Made by a program: the position numbers and the translations under genes. From IMG/VR virus record IMGVR_UViG_3300021519_000023, positions 1 to 37,504 of that record: a stretch of DNA of 37,504 nucleotides. One strand, written 5' to 3'. Below the pieces are notes generated by a model. That model was not told the DNA's origin. It made no database searches and was given only the letters and a program-made list of their open reading frames with translations. Each line of letters begins with the position of its first letter. The stretch's first letter is position 1. This DNA is from a virus. Shown here in pieces: positions 1 to 8,533 of the stretch.

Positions 1-3000
1 GGGTGTTGGGGCGGCGGCTACTGGGGGTACGGGAACGTCGGGAGTTGACGTTGGCTCTGGGGTTGGTACCGGCGTAGGAGTCGGCTCGGGTGCCGTCTGG
101 GAGGATTTTGTTTTCCAATCGGCAGGAGTAATCGAGGGAGCCGTTTCGTCACCAGACAAAGCCAAGGAGCCATCATTCTTTTCGCCGAACTTCTTGGCGT
201 CAAACCCAGGTCCACGAATAATCGACCGCTCCCCTGGATACACAAGGTCTCGTTGCGGGTGAGGGATAAGACCCGAAACGCGAACATCAACAGCTCCGCC
301 ACTAGAGGATCCTGTTACCTTTGTGAAAATCAAACCAACATTTTCGCCTGAACCCCCATAAAGGCCGTAGTGACTTGGAGCGCCCAGGCCAGACTTCGGG
401 TCAATGTAGTACAGCTTTTCAAGAGCCTTCCCGTTGCCGGTCTTGTATGTCATGCGAATAACTCGGCCGGTTGGGAGTTCCGGGTAGGTCCTGGCTCCCG
501 GCGGAACTTTGATTTGCTTTACCTTATATGGGACTGCGGCGTCCTGTTCAAAGCCGCGGTAGTACAGCTCGGAAGCGATCTCCTCTATTGTGAGAAGAGT
601 CTTGCGGTTAGTTCTCTGAACAAGAAGAAAGGGAACGTCGGGAAGGATGACTTCAATTTTTGTTGGTCTTCCCCAATTTTTGAAATCCCAATCAAGAACC
701 TTTTTAGCGTCATCGGGGCTAATCTTGCGCTGCAAACCATTCCAGTCTGGAGTATCCATCAATTGCGAGGTCTCTCGTACTGGAACGTCAACAGCAACAG
801 TCGGCTTGTCCGAAACAATTGGCTTACTGGGGGGTGTTGGCTCGGGCGTTGGTGCTGGCAAAGATCCGGGTCCCCTATTGTCTCTTGCAATACCGAAATC
901 CCCGTTGGCATCGGGGAAATTGTAGGAAGACCCGCCACCATTCCCCAAATCCTCCCCGGCGTCCCGAATCCTCCACCCCTTATCGACACCACCATAACTA
1001 AGCTGCGTCATTCTGGATTTACCGTTTGCCCCAGGGCCACCGATGTATACGTGTACTACTTCTTTGTCCGTTGTAACTCTAATAATCGAATAAGCAGGAA
1101 GGCTAGGAATGCTAAGAATGCCTCCCTTGAGAAGGGGTACGTTTGTGGCATTAGCGCCACCACCAATTGTGCGCTTATACAGTTCGGAAGCAATAGCACG
1201 GATACTTAGCGTAGTTCCATTTGCGCCACGAAATGGTTTAGACGCATCAAGAACTTCGACACGCGAAGGTTTGCCGAGAATCCCTACGCCTTGGAAAAAT
1301 CTTTGAACTTTTTTGGCTGAAACCATTTCTGGTTTCCCTTCCCACTTAAAATCCTCCACTCCCACATTGGCACCTGGCGCGACAGGTACTTTGGGAGTTG
1401 GCACGGTTGGCTCAACAATTGGTTCCGGCTTTACAACGGGTGTTGGGGTATCGGCAATCTTAAGCGGATCCTTGCCAAACGCTTCATCAAGGAACGGATT
1501 AACACGACCATTTACAATGACGGGTAGATTCGGCATGCCCTCTGCGTCAACTAATTGTTCTGGACTGACAGAATCAACCAACTTAAGGTATTCACCCATA
1601 TCTAGCTTTACGTCGCCAGGGCGAAGACCGCGAGTAATTGGAGTAGAAATCTCAATAGCCTTTGCCACAATCTGGTCATATTCGGCTTTTGTGAGAGTTG
1701 CCTCAAAATCAATCCCGTCAAGAATTGCGTTGATTGTGTCGTTGCGAAGAATGGCGACGGCACTAAAAGGAATGGGCGAATCCTCAAATCCGGGTATCAC
1801 AAGATTGTATAACCAGGCACTAGTCAACGATCGAAAAGCCCTTTGCCGGTCAGACTCTGAAACCTTATTTTTAATTGAGTTGCGGCCTTTTGCGACAAGG
1901 CTTCTTATTGTTGTCGTCGGGCCTGGGGGAAGCATGAACAAAACTTCTTCGCCAGAAGGAAGCTTGATTTTATCTACCGTTGCCTTTGTGGAAACTTTGA
2001 CGCGTGGCGGAAGCTCTGGTCCAAATACTGTGACGGGCTTAGGGCCTTCGCCTAGGATCTGACTAACGCCAGGAGCGGGCTCAAGCGCCTTGCGTCGACC
2101 ACCACTACCGTAAGGAACCAGTGGGTCTTCGCTTCGAGGACCCTTAAGGCTTTCGACGTAAGCAAGCTCGTCTTTAATTGTCTGGATTTTGGGTGGGATA
2201 AGAGTCTCGGCGGTGGTTGCAACTTTGCCGCTACGCAACTCGTTATCTACTGTCCAGCGTGTCATGTCGTACAAACGTTGTTTAGTTACATCCTCGGTAA
2301 CGCCGAGCTTGTGGAGGATGCTTTGGTTTGTTAGCTCGATCGTTGCGGCGTGACTGCGTACGCTTTGTCCTTCCAGAATACGAATGAGTCCTCGGCGTGG
2401 CTCGTCGAGGAGGCGAAGAACTTTGGTGGCATCAACAGTTTCAAGAGCGTGAAGTTCGGCAATGGCGGCTTTGAGGTGGCGCTCGTTTTCGGAGCCGGGA
2501 AGAATAGTTGTTTCGTTGCCTTGGAGGTCAAAGACTTTGCCGGGAACCAGTTCGCCGTCAGCGCCAACCGTGGGTAGGCTGCGTTCGTACATTCCGGCCA
2601 GCATTGATGGACTTGTCTTTACTCGCTTGCCGTCAATGATTACCTCGGGCGCAACAGCAAGCTCGAAGATAAGGCGCTTGCGTACCTTGTCGCTAATGCC
2701 CAGCAGACTTTTTTCAAAGCCGGATGTGACTTGGCGTGCTGCTACTTGTGCGTTGTGGAGGGCGCGTCCTGTTGCTTCATTTGATGCGCGGTTTTGTGTT
2801 TTAATGCGGTACTTTTCTGCGCGCTTGGCAAGGAAACTAGAAGTCTTAGAAAGCGTTTCACCTTCTTTTAGAACTGGTGGTGCGTACTCAAGCAGTGCCT
2901 TCTTACCGGCAGCAAGGGTTTGGTTGAAGATGTTTTGGCGAACTGGACCAACAATTGTTGGCTTTGTAAAGCCGGGGTTTGTATAGGCAAGTTGCTCGAT

Positions 3001-4341
3001 CTTAGGTACGCCGGCAACTTTCTGGCCAAGCTTCGTCTTGGACAAAACTTTCTGCGTAACCTTTAGTTTGCCGACGGTGCTAAGTGTCTTGCCGGCAACA
3101 CCGAGTCCTTCAACGGCAGTCATGGCTGTGCTGATCGGATTCTTCTTTGCGTACTGGTAGATGTAGGGAAGGTCGCCAGACGCGCCGGCCTTCATCAGCT
3201 TCAAATAATCCGAAGCGGTCTGGCTTGCCATTTGCTTCAGAGGATCAAAGTTACCCCTGGCTACTTCGCCACCAAGCATCACAGCAGCAACAGGCAGGGT
3301 CGCATACGATCGGGTTTCGTTACCGACTCCTCGAGCCCAGTCGCGCAACTCTTGTTCCACGGTTCCGGCAGGGCTCGTTAGGGAGAGCTCAAGGATTCGC
3401 TCGTCTGTCAGCTTTGCGTAATCCTGGTTCTTCCATCCGTTACGAATCGAGTCTTTAATGAGTCGCTTGCGTGTTACGTCGGGGTAAGGTCCAAGGATGT
3501 TGCCACCGTATTGTTTGATGATGTCTTTGCCGGAGCCAGCATTGTCTTGTTCGGCAGCGACGTATTCGACGGCGGAGCGGGGCAGAGAGTTGATGTCTGC
3601 TCGCGGCGTTTTTGATCCAGAGATTTGGGCTACGGATTGTGCAACGTAGTACGGGTCGGTGATGTCATTGGTTTTGACTAGACCAAACGTAGGCAAAGCT
3701 TCGTCGGGTTTGAGGCCAAGAATCTTACGCGCCTTGTCTGGGTTTGTTTTGGACAGGCGTTGAATCATCAACGATGCGCCACCACCGCCCCGATTGATTT
3801 GGCTACGCAGCGCCTTGGGATCAATAAACGTGTTCTCGGCGCTAGTGCCAAGACCCTTAGCTTGCTGGACTAGCTTGCCGTAACCTGGGATTGTTTCTTG
3901 TTTGGCGCGCTCGGTGGCAACTTGGTCAGCCATGAAAGACTTAATTGCGTCTTGATAGTTCTTTGCCGCGCCAGGAATAGACTGGATCTTGATGCGTTCT
4001 TGGCGATTGGCATCCGCCGTGACGGCAGGGAGAATGTTCCGAAAGAATGCTTCTCGCCCCTTGCCGAGAGCAGCGGCGCGCTTCTTTGGATCACTCGACT
4101 TTAGGCCAGGATAATAGTATCCGGCACCACCACCACCAACATCAATCTTACGGCCAGACAATAGCGTGACGCTCTTGGGTGCGCGCATCCGCATCTGCTG
4201 GCGACGCTCAAGGAGGGAAAGCTTGGTTCCCTTGGCCTTGATTGTGGAGCGGTACGGACGCAGCGAGTAGAGAGCTCGGGCAGCCTCAAAGTCGGTACCT
4301 GGAGTTACCGATACTTTTTGTGGGATTCGGGACAGAGCCAT
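1..4341 (-). CDS. Giant internal virion/ejection-type protein, N-terminal 1,447 codons (runs off left edge)
   Basis: The frame is open from an ATG at 4341 down to base 1 with no stop. The ATG follows a GGAG ribosome site that overlaps the stop of the gene before it. Base 1 is a codon end, and the frame open at base 37504 is in phase with it, so the two are probably one gene cut by linearisation (about 2,422 residues). The N-terminal part is soluble and basic, with glycine- and alanine-rich stretches. Proline/threonine linkers separate two copies of a roughly 90-100-residue module near residues 1010-1100 and 1212-1315, sharing RVEV/KIEV and IASELY(K/Y)R. The part at the left edge is a PTPEP-rich linker. 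Its size and its place after the tail genes and before the lysis genes fit the internal ejection proteins of podoviruses. The function is inferred from context; no N-terminal enzyme motif was recognised. Confidence 0.8.
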   Translation of the reverse strand, partial: MALSRIPQKVSVTPGTDFEAARALYSLRPYRSTIKAKGTKLSLLERRQQMRMRAPKSVTLLSGRKIDVGGGGAGYYYPGLKSSDPKKRAAALGKGREAFFRNILPAVTADANRQERIKIQSIPGAAKNYQDAIKSFMADQVATERAKQETIPGYGKLVQQAKGLGTSAENTFIDPKALRSQINRGGGGASLMIQRLSKTNPDKARKILGLKPDEALPTFGLVKTNDITDPYYVAQSVAQISGSKTPRADINSLPRSAVEYVAAEQDNAGSGKDIIKQYGGNILGPYPDVTRKRLIKDSIRNGWKNQDYAKLTDERILELSLTSPAGTVEQELRDWARGVGNETRSYATLPVAAVMLGGEVARGNFDPLKQMASQTASDYLKLMKAGASGDLPYIYQYAKKNPISTAMTAVEGLGVAGKTLSTVGKLKVTQKVLSKTKLGQKVAGVPKIEQLAYTNPGFTKPTIVGPVRQNIFNQTLAAGKKALLEYAPPVLKEGETLSKTSSFLAKRAEKYRIKTQNRASNEATGRALHNAQVAARQVTSGFEKSLLGISDKVRKRLIFELAVAPEVIIDGKRVKTSPSMLAGMYERSLPTVGADGELVPGKVFDLQGNETTILPGSENERHLKAAIAELHALETVDATKVLRLLDEPRRGLIRILEGQSVRSHAATIELTNQSILHKLGVTEDVTKQRLYDMTRWTVDNELRSGKVATTAETLIPPKIQTIKDELAYVESLKGPRSEDPLVPYGSGGRRKALEPAPGVSQILGEGPKPVTVFGPELPPRVKVSTKATVDKIKLPSGEEVLFMLPPGPTTTIRSLVAKGRNSIKNKVSESDRQRAFRSLTSAWLYNLVIPGFEDSPIPFSAVAILRNDTINAILDGIDFEATLTKAEYDQIVAKAIEISTPITRGLRPGDVKLDMGEYLKLVDSVSPEQLVDAEGMPNLPVIVNGRVNPFLDEAFGKDPLKIADTPTPVVKPEPIVEPTVPTPKVPVAPGANVGVEDFKWEGKPEMVSAKKVQRFFQGVGILGKPSRVEVLDASKPFRGANGTTLSIRAIASELYKRTIGGGANATNVPLLKGGILSIPSLPAYSIIRVTTDKEVVHVYIGGPGANGKSRMTQLSYGGVDKGWRIRDAGEDLGNGGGSSYNFPDANGDFGIARDNRGPGSLPAPTPEPTPPSKPIVSDKPTVAVDVPVRETSQLMDTPDWNGLQRKISPDDAKKVLDWDFKNWGRPTKIEVILPDVPFLLVQRTNRKTLLTIEEIASELYYRGFEQDAAVPYKVKQIKVPPGARTYPELPTGRVIRMTYKTGNGKALEKLYYIDPKSGLGAPSHYGLYGGSGENVGLIFTKVTGSSSGGAVDVRVSGLIPHPQRDLVYPGERSIIRGPGFDAKKFGEKNDGSLALSGDETAPSITPADWKTKSSQTAPEPTPTPVPTPEPTSTPDVPVPPVAAAPTP

Positions 4342-4348
4342 TCGACTC

Positions 4349-5527
4349 CTACGAAGCTAGTTGCATCTCGGGTTGCGAGTTAACCCAAGCCCTAGCCGTG
4401 GCCGTTGTGTAACCCGGAACGTTCGCAACAATCCACGGTACCATTGCCTTAAGTACCTGGGCGCGATTGTACTTCGGAGTCGATACCTTAGCGCCGCTTG
4501 GGTTGGGCTTGGCGTCGCCTTGCGGAACAACGTCAGCGCGTTGCAACTCGGGACCAAACTCGTTAGCCGCAGCTTGTTGTACTGCTTCCCAATCGCCTGG
4601 ATACCATTTGCGTACAATGATTCCCTTTGCGGGATCCCGGACGGTTACAACGTGACCCATTGTTTGGTCGACGCTTTGAGTCTTTGATCCGAGAAGATCC
4701 TTGATGGTCTGATGTGCTTGAGCCAAATACGCGCTTGGTTTAGCGTTGGTTTTGTCGAGGCGTTGTTGTGCTTGCTCAAGCTTCTTGTATTGAATGTCGG
4801 TAGTGACTTGGAACCTAGCGTTTTGAGCCTCAATGCTGGCAGCCGCAATATCCTTCTTAGTGCCAAGCGTTTCACGCGTAAGGTCAGACTGCTCTCGAGC
4901 TGTAGACTTATCAACCTGGCGCTTGTACATCTCATTAAGGCGGTCGGCGAGCATTGTGCGGCGATCGTCAGCGCGTTTACTGAGTAGGTCGCGTGTCGTC
5001 TGGTTAATCTTATTCTCAACACCAGCAACAGTTGCTTGATTCTCAAGAAGCGGTGTTGATGCTTGCATGATCTGTGCGCCCTGTGTACCAGCGTAAACAT
5101 TGCCACCAGTCATACCAGCCGTGTTACCAGCAAGAGCGCCAAGGGCGGCAGCAAGATTCTTCTGAAGGCTTTCGCCAGAGGCTTGTACGCCGGCACCAAC
5201 GTTCTTTGCGCCCTCAAGCTGACGAGCGCCAGAGTCGGTGATGGAGGATTCGGGGGTTAGTGTTTGGTCAACGTAGTTGACGGCGGCGGTGCGTTGCTGT
5301 TTGGGGGTTAGAAACTTCGAGCCGTAAAGCGGATCGTTCTTCTCGTAGCCGCGCGTTGTGGCGGGGGTTGTGGTCGAGCCGGCGGCTGGTGTTGATGCCG
5401 AGCTTGATGCTGCGGGGGTTACTTTACGCGTTGAGATCCACTTGGAACCGTTCCATTGCTGATGCCAGTTGCCGCTTACGCGCTTGTCTCCTTTTTGGAG
5501 ATCCTTTTTCCAAGATGCCGCCGCCAT
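4349..5527 (-). CDS. Putative internal virion protein, 392 aa
   Basis: This protein sits between two other large low-complexity virion candidates and ends seven bases before the giant gene starts. Residues about 10-35 form a short module with KGDK followed by WNGSKWI. The same module closes the protein encoded just upstream. An S/T/A/P-rich linker (about 38-60) follows, then a long helical, charged region rich in Q, R, K and E (about 90-280). The last 40 residues are tryptophan- and proline-containing and look globular. No catalytic motif is visible. A TAGACT box six bases before the ATG suggests a leaderless promoter, and there is no clear ribosome site. By position it may be one of a set of ejected proteins like T7 gp14-gp16, but no sequence match to those was recognised. 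Confidence 0.75.
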   Translation of the reverse strand: MAAASWKKDLQKGDKRVSGNWHQQWNGSKWISTRKVTPAASSSASTPAAGSTTTPATTRGYEKNDPLYGSKFLTPKQQRTAAVNYVDQTLTPESSITDSGARQLEGAKNVGAGVQASGESLQKNLAAALGALAGNTAGMTGGNVYAGTQGAQIMQASTPLLENQATVAGVENKINQTTRDLLSKRADDRRTMLADRLNEMYKRQVDKSTAREQSDLTRETLGTKKDIAAASIEAQNARFQVTTDIQYKKLEQAQQRLDKTNAKPSAYLAQAHQTIKDLLGSKTQSVDQTMGHVVTVRDPAKGIIVRKWYPGDWEAVQQAAANEFGPELQRADVVPQGDAKPNPSGAKVSTPKYNRAQVLKAMVPWIVANVPGYTTATARAWVNSQPEMQLAS

Positions 5528-5533
5528 GGTAGT

Positions 5534-5539
5534 AGTCTA
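5534..5539 (-). promoter_or_regulatory. Leaderless-type -10 box before the 392-aa gene
   Basis: TAGACT lies exactly six bases upstream of the ATG at 5527 and overlaps the TAG stop of the preceding gene. The spacing puts transcription start at or next to the start codon, as in leaderless mRNAs. The hexamer fits TANNNT but is not a strong consensus; the call rests on the repeated pattern across the window. Confidence 0.4.
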
Positions 5540-7621
5540 CTTTACCTTTGGCTTTACGGTAATCCACTCTTTGCCGTTCCAACGATGCGTTTTGCCGCCC
5601 CACTTCTTTGTTTCACCAATCTTAAAGACCTTGTCTCCCTTGGGAGTAGTCGAAGGCGTAGCCTCAGAAGGCGCTGTGGATCCCGTAGAGGGCGCTGTAG
5701 AGCCCGCAGAGGGCGCTGTGGCAGCCGGCGGAGCGACATACCCATAAGCCTCTGGGTTTGCCAGCATCTTGTCCAGGGCGTCCTTAAGGGCGTTAGAACG
5801 CGTCTGCTGAACGTCAGCGATTCCGCCACCAAGCGTACCGCGCACAAGATCCGTATAACCAAGAGCGTTACCAGTAGTAGCACGCTCAGATTCGCTTTGG
5901 CTTTGACCGCCACCAGTAGTGCCGCCGGCTCGTTGCTGCTCAAGCAGATCGGCTCGCGCCTGCTTTTGCTTAAGAATCATATTACCGAGGGCTGTGCCGA
6001 CAAGGTTTGTGTCGCCGCCAGCAGTATTGGGATTAACTTGGAAGTCGAGGTAATTCTTGCCAGTTACGGTCGCGCCACTAACATTACCCATCGGAGCGAG
6101 CTTGAGTGTGTACTTCGACCAGTCAATTACCTTGTTTGGGTCGCCACCGAGGAGTGTGTTTGGGTCGATGACTTGACCATTCTCGTCAGCGAGTCCCATG
6201 CCGGTTTTGGCATATAGAGCCTTTAGCGCGGCGGCGGCACTATTGTTGGCTGCGCCCATGCCGAGCTCGGGATTGTTGTTTAGCTGGTTTTGGACGAAGT
6301 CGGCGGCGCTGGTGCCGGATGGTGGTGGTGTATCTGGTGTTGTTGTTGCGGCTGCGCCCTCGAGGGCTGTTGTGTCTTCGGGTGTTGTGTTCTGGCTTGT
6401 TGCCGTGTCGCCAATGCCCTTAGCTTCGCCAACTCCATGAGCGTTTGTTTCACGCGAAACACTACCGGAAGGCTTGGGTGCTACCTCGGCAACATACTTA
6501 CCATCCCGATAGTGAATATTCCAAGGAACACCAGATCCACCAACAAACGATGCGACTACGGAACCTTCTTTAATGCCGACCTTAGAGTTTCCAATGGAGG
6601 CTTGCTGCTTTTTAATTGCGTTAGAAATCGCCGCCTGGTCAACGCCCGTGAGATCAACCTTGCTTGGCATCGAAACTTTTACGCCACCAACATTACGCGG
6701 CTGAACAACCCCGCGAAACGGAGCTCCCTTGTCTTGAGCCGCTCCGGCCACTGTGGGAGCCGCGCCACTAGCTGCGGGAGCTGCACCATTTCCGGCACCA
6801 CCGCCGCCAGCACTGACAGTGGGCCGAGGAGCTGGGGGATTCTTACCATCACCCGGCTTCTTTGTATCAACAATCTTGGGCTTCTTTGGATTCGGCGAAT
6901 TTTGCGTATTGCCAGTTCCACCATTTGGAAGCGGAACGCTGGCCGGCTTCGAAGCTGTCGCTCCGCCTACGCCACCCCTGAATGCGCCACCCGACGATGC
7001 GGGACTCTTCGCGGCGGTAGCGGTACCGGAACCACCAACGCCGCCCTTAAACGTGCCGTAGGGCGCGCCACCAGGAGCTGGACGACCAGGCTGCGGCTTC
7101 TGCCCAGGAACAGCAGCGTAGCCTTGTGTCGGTCCGGTTACTTGGGCGTCGCGTGTCTGCTGGTCTTTTGCGGTCTGAGTAGTATTTGCCCGCTCGCGTT
7201 GTTTTACTGGAATTGGAGCATTGGGGTTAGAAGGCGTAAGAAACTTGCCGAACGCTTCTGTATTTTTTCCTCGCTGTTGCTTAATCGCTTCGTTTGTATT
7301 GCTTAAAAAACCACCAACAGCATCAACGGCATTCCCAATGGCGTTAGCCGTCTTGGTCGAACCACTAACACGCGGAGCGGTTGGAGTGACGGTTATTTTG
7401 CCCTGGCCGGTACGATTGTTGCCGCGAGGGTCTGCCGCTCGAGGAGCAGCCGTAGACGGTGCGGCCTTAGCTGGAACGGCAGGCTTGGTTGTGACTTGGG
7501 CGCTGTGCATTGGAGCGCCGCCTGTGCCGCTCGGCAATGGGATTCCCGCCGGCTTTGGTGCCACGGGCTTTGGTGCGGCCGGCTTTGGGGCTTGAGCTAC
7601 GGGTTTAGAGGGGCGCGCCAC
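5537..7621 (-). CDS. Putative virion protein, 694 aa, proline/alanine/glycine-rich
   Basis: The start is GTG; the in-frame codons just upstream include a stop, and a TATGAT box lies six bases before the GTG. Roughly the first 330 residues are low-complexity, rich in P, A, G, K and T, with many AP, PKP and GGG runs, so probably disordered. The middle (about 330-390) looks folded (GSGVPWNIHYRDGKYVAEV). After another linker, residues about 460-630 are helical with a Q/A/S-rich stretch. The C-terminus, after a P/S/T/A linker, ends in a WNGKEWI module like the one that opens the next gene. No enzyme motif was seen. Position suggests an internal or tail-associated structural protein; a tail spike is less likely because no beta-helix pattern is visible. 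Confidence 0.75.
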   Translation of the reverse strand: MARPSKPVAQAPKPAAPKPVAPKPAGIPLPSGTGGAPMHSAQVTTKPAVPAKAAPSTAAPRAADPRGNNRTGQGKITVTPTAPRVSGSTKTANAIGNAVDAVGGFLSNTNEAIKQQRGKNTEAFGKFLTPSNPNAPIPVKQRERANTTQTAKDQQTRDAQVTGPTQGYAAVPGQKPQPGRPAPGGAPYGTFKGGVGGSGTATAAKSPASSGGAFRGGVGGATASKPASVPLPNGGTGNTQNSPNPKKPKIVDTKKPGDGKNPPAPRPTVSAGGGGAGNGAAPAASGAAPTVAGAAQDKGAPFRGVVQPRNVGGVKVSMPSKVDLTGVDQAAISNAIKKQQASIGNSKVGIKEGSVVASFVGGSGVPWNIHYRDGKYVAEVAPKPSGSVSRETNAHGVGEAKGIGDTATSQNTTPEDTTALEGAAATTTPDTPPPSGTSAADFVQNQLNNNPELGMGAANNSAAAALKALYAKTGMGLADENGQVIDPNTLLGGDPNKVIDWSKYTLKLAPMGNVSGATVTGKNYLDFQVNPNTAGGDTNLVGTALGNMILKQKQARADLLEQQRAGGTTGGGQSQSESERATTGNALGYTDLVRGTLGGGIADVQQTRSNALKDALDKMLANPEAYGYVAPPAATAPSAGSTAPSTGSTAPSEATPSTTPKGDKVFKIGETKKWGGKTHRWNGKEWITVKPKVK

Positions 7622-7627
7622 ATCAGA

Positions 7628-7633
7628 ATCATA
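7628..7633 (-). promoter_or_regulatory. Leaderless-type -10 box before the 694-aa gene
   Basis: TATGAT lies six bases before the GTG at 7621. No ribosome site is visible between them, which fits a leaderless transcript. There is a 26-base gap to the stop of the previous gene, enough for an internal promoter in the late operon. Confidence 0.5.
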
Positions 7634-7647
7634 CTATACCTAAACAG

Positions 7648-8517
7648 CTACGTCTTAATAATGTAGTTAGCGACAACACTAGGTTGAGTGTTTTCTCCAA
7701 TACCCGCAAACGTGCTTTGGTTTATTGCCGTTTGTGCCTGGTTTGTGGCGGTCTGGGCTTGGTTAGTCGCTGTTTGTGCTTGGTTAGTTGCCGTACTTGA
7801 AATAACAGCCATTCTGCTGCCAGCTTCAATAAGGCCCGGTGCGTCAGTACCGCCAGCAACACCAGAAAAAATAGTATTACGATCAAACGTATAATGGCTG
7901 TGTGCGTCTTGCAGGTGGTTATGCGAGTTTTGCAGGTGGTTATGCGAGTCTTGCAGGTGGTTATGCGAGTTTTGCGTATGAGTATGCGACTCGGTACGCT
8001 CATCACCAAAAAACTGACCCCGAATACGAGTCGTTAACGCAGTACCACCCGAAATAACACCAGACCCCGTTGCGCCCTGTTTTCCGCCAGTACCGGCACC
8101 GACGAGAATACGCCCAGCCATATTAGGCACATTAAAGGAAACCCCTAAAGTTCCGCCGTACGTCACGCCAAGAACCGCATACAGCGTTGGGTACAAATCA
8201 ACCGTATACAAAGAACCGTCACACAACAACCAACCAGTAGGAGCGGCAGCGCCAGCAAATGCTTGAAGCGAACCCGAGGGCGAACCTGGAGTCATCCAGG
8301 CGGTTCCATTCCAAAAATAAACTTGTTGAGTGTCGGACTCGAAAATCATCTGCCCAACAACAGGACTCGGCGGACGACTCGTGGACCTGCAAGTAATTGC
8401 GTTGGTGCTAAGGCTTTTAAATGTATCGAGGGCGTTGTTGAATAAGACCGATCGCGCAAGCTCGCCACTGCCGCTGAGGGCGGATCGGGATTCTTCTATG
8501 GTGAGAGAGGATTCCAC
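7648..8517 (-). CDS. Tail fibre protein with phage tail-collar domain and His-rich repeats, 289 aa
   Basis: The N-terminal 60 residues probably attach the fibre; a short YFWNGTAWM segment follows. Residues about 92-150 match the phage tail collar domain: a PTGWLLCDG motif, a YPTLYAVLG segment and a FNVPNMAGRILVGAG segment, as in short tail fibres. After it come four near-copies of SHNHLQD/N. HxH repeats of this type bind metal ions in some trimeric phage fibres (T4 gp37-type needles). A TATNQAQ repeat follows about 40 residues later, and the tip ends QPSVVANYIIKT, typical of collar-type fibres. Role: receptor binding at the tail. The start is GTG, with AGGAT 11-12 bases upstream. It lies directly downstream of the tail nozzle gene. 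Confidence 0.9.
   Translation of the reverse strand: MESSLTIEESRSALSGSGELARSVLFNNALDTFKSLSTNAITCRSTSRPPSPVVGQMIFESDTQQVYFWNGTAWMTPGSPSGSLQAFAGAAAPTGWLLCDGSLYTVDLYPTLYAVLGVTYGGTLGVSFNVPNMAGRILVGAGTGGKQGATGSGVISGGTALTTRIRGQFFGDERTESHTHTQNSHNHLQDSHNHLQNSHNHLQDAHSHYTFDRNTIFSGVAGGTDAPGLIEAGSRMAVISSTATNQAQTATNQAQTATNQAQTAINQSTFAGIGENTQPSVVANYIIKT
7720..7795 (-). repeat. Tandem 21-base repeat coding for TNQAQTA
   Basis: About three and a half 21-base units code for TATNQAQ-type heptapeptides near the C-terminus of the collar fibre. The units differ at a few bases. In-frame 21-base units can expand or contract without a frameshift. Confidence 0.8.
7908..7990 (-). repeat. Tandem 21-base repeat coding for SHNHLQ(D/N)
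   Basis: Four near-identical 21-base units code for a histidine-rich heptapeptide, preceded by SHTHTQN and followed by AHSHYTF. The repeat lies in the stalk or tip of the collar fibre and is a candidate metal-binding segment. Confidence 0.85.
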
Positions 8518-8533
8518 GACGTTCTACATCCTA

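Noticed and set aside
370-2062. Rightward frames of up to 279 codons opposite the giant gene
   Set aside because: They are on the complementary strand of a continuous long coding frame with sensible composition and have no ribosome sites or family signal.
6290-7306. A 338-codon rightward frame opposite the 694-aa gene
   Set aside because: The long frame arises from the low-complexity G/C-rich coding strand; its arginine- and cysteine-rich product is unlike a folded protein.
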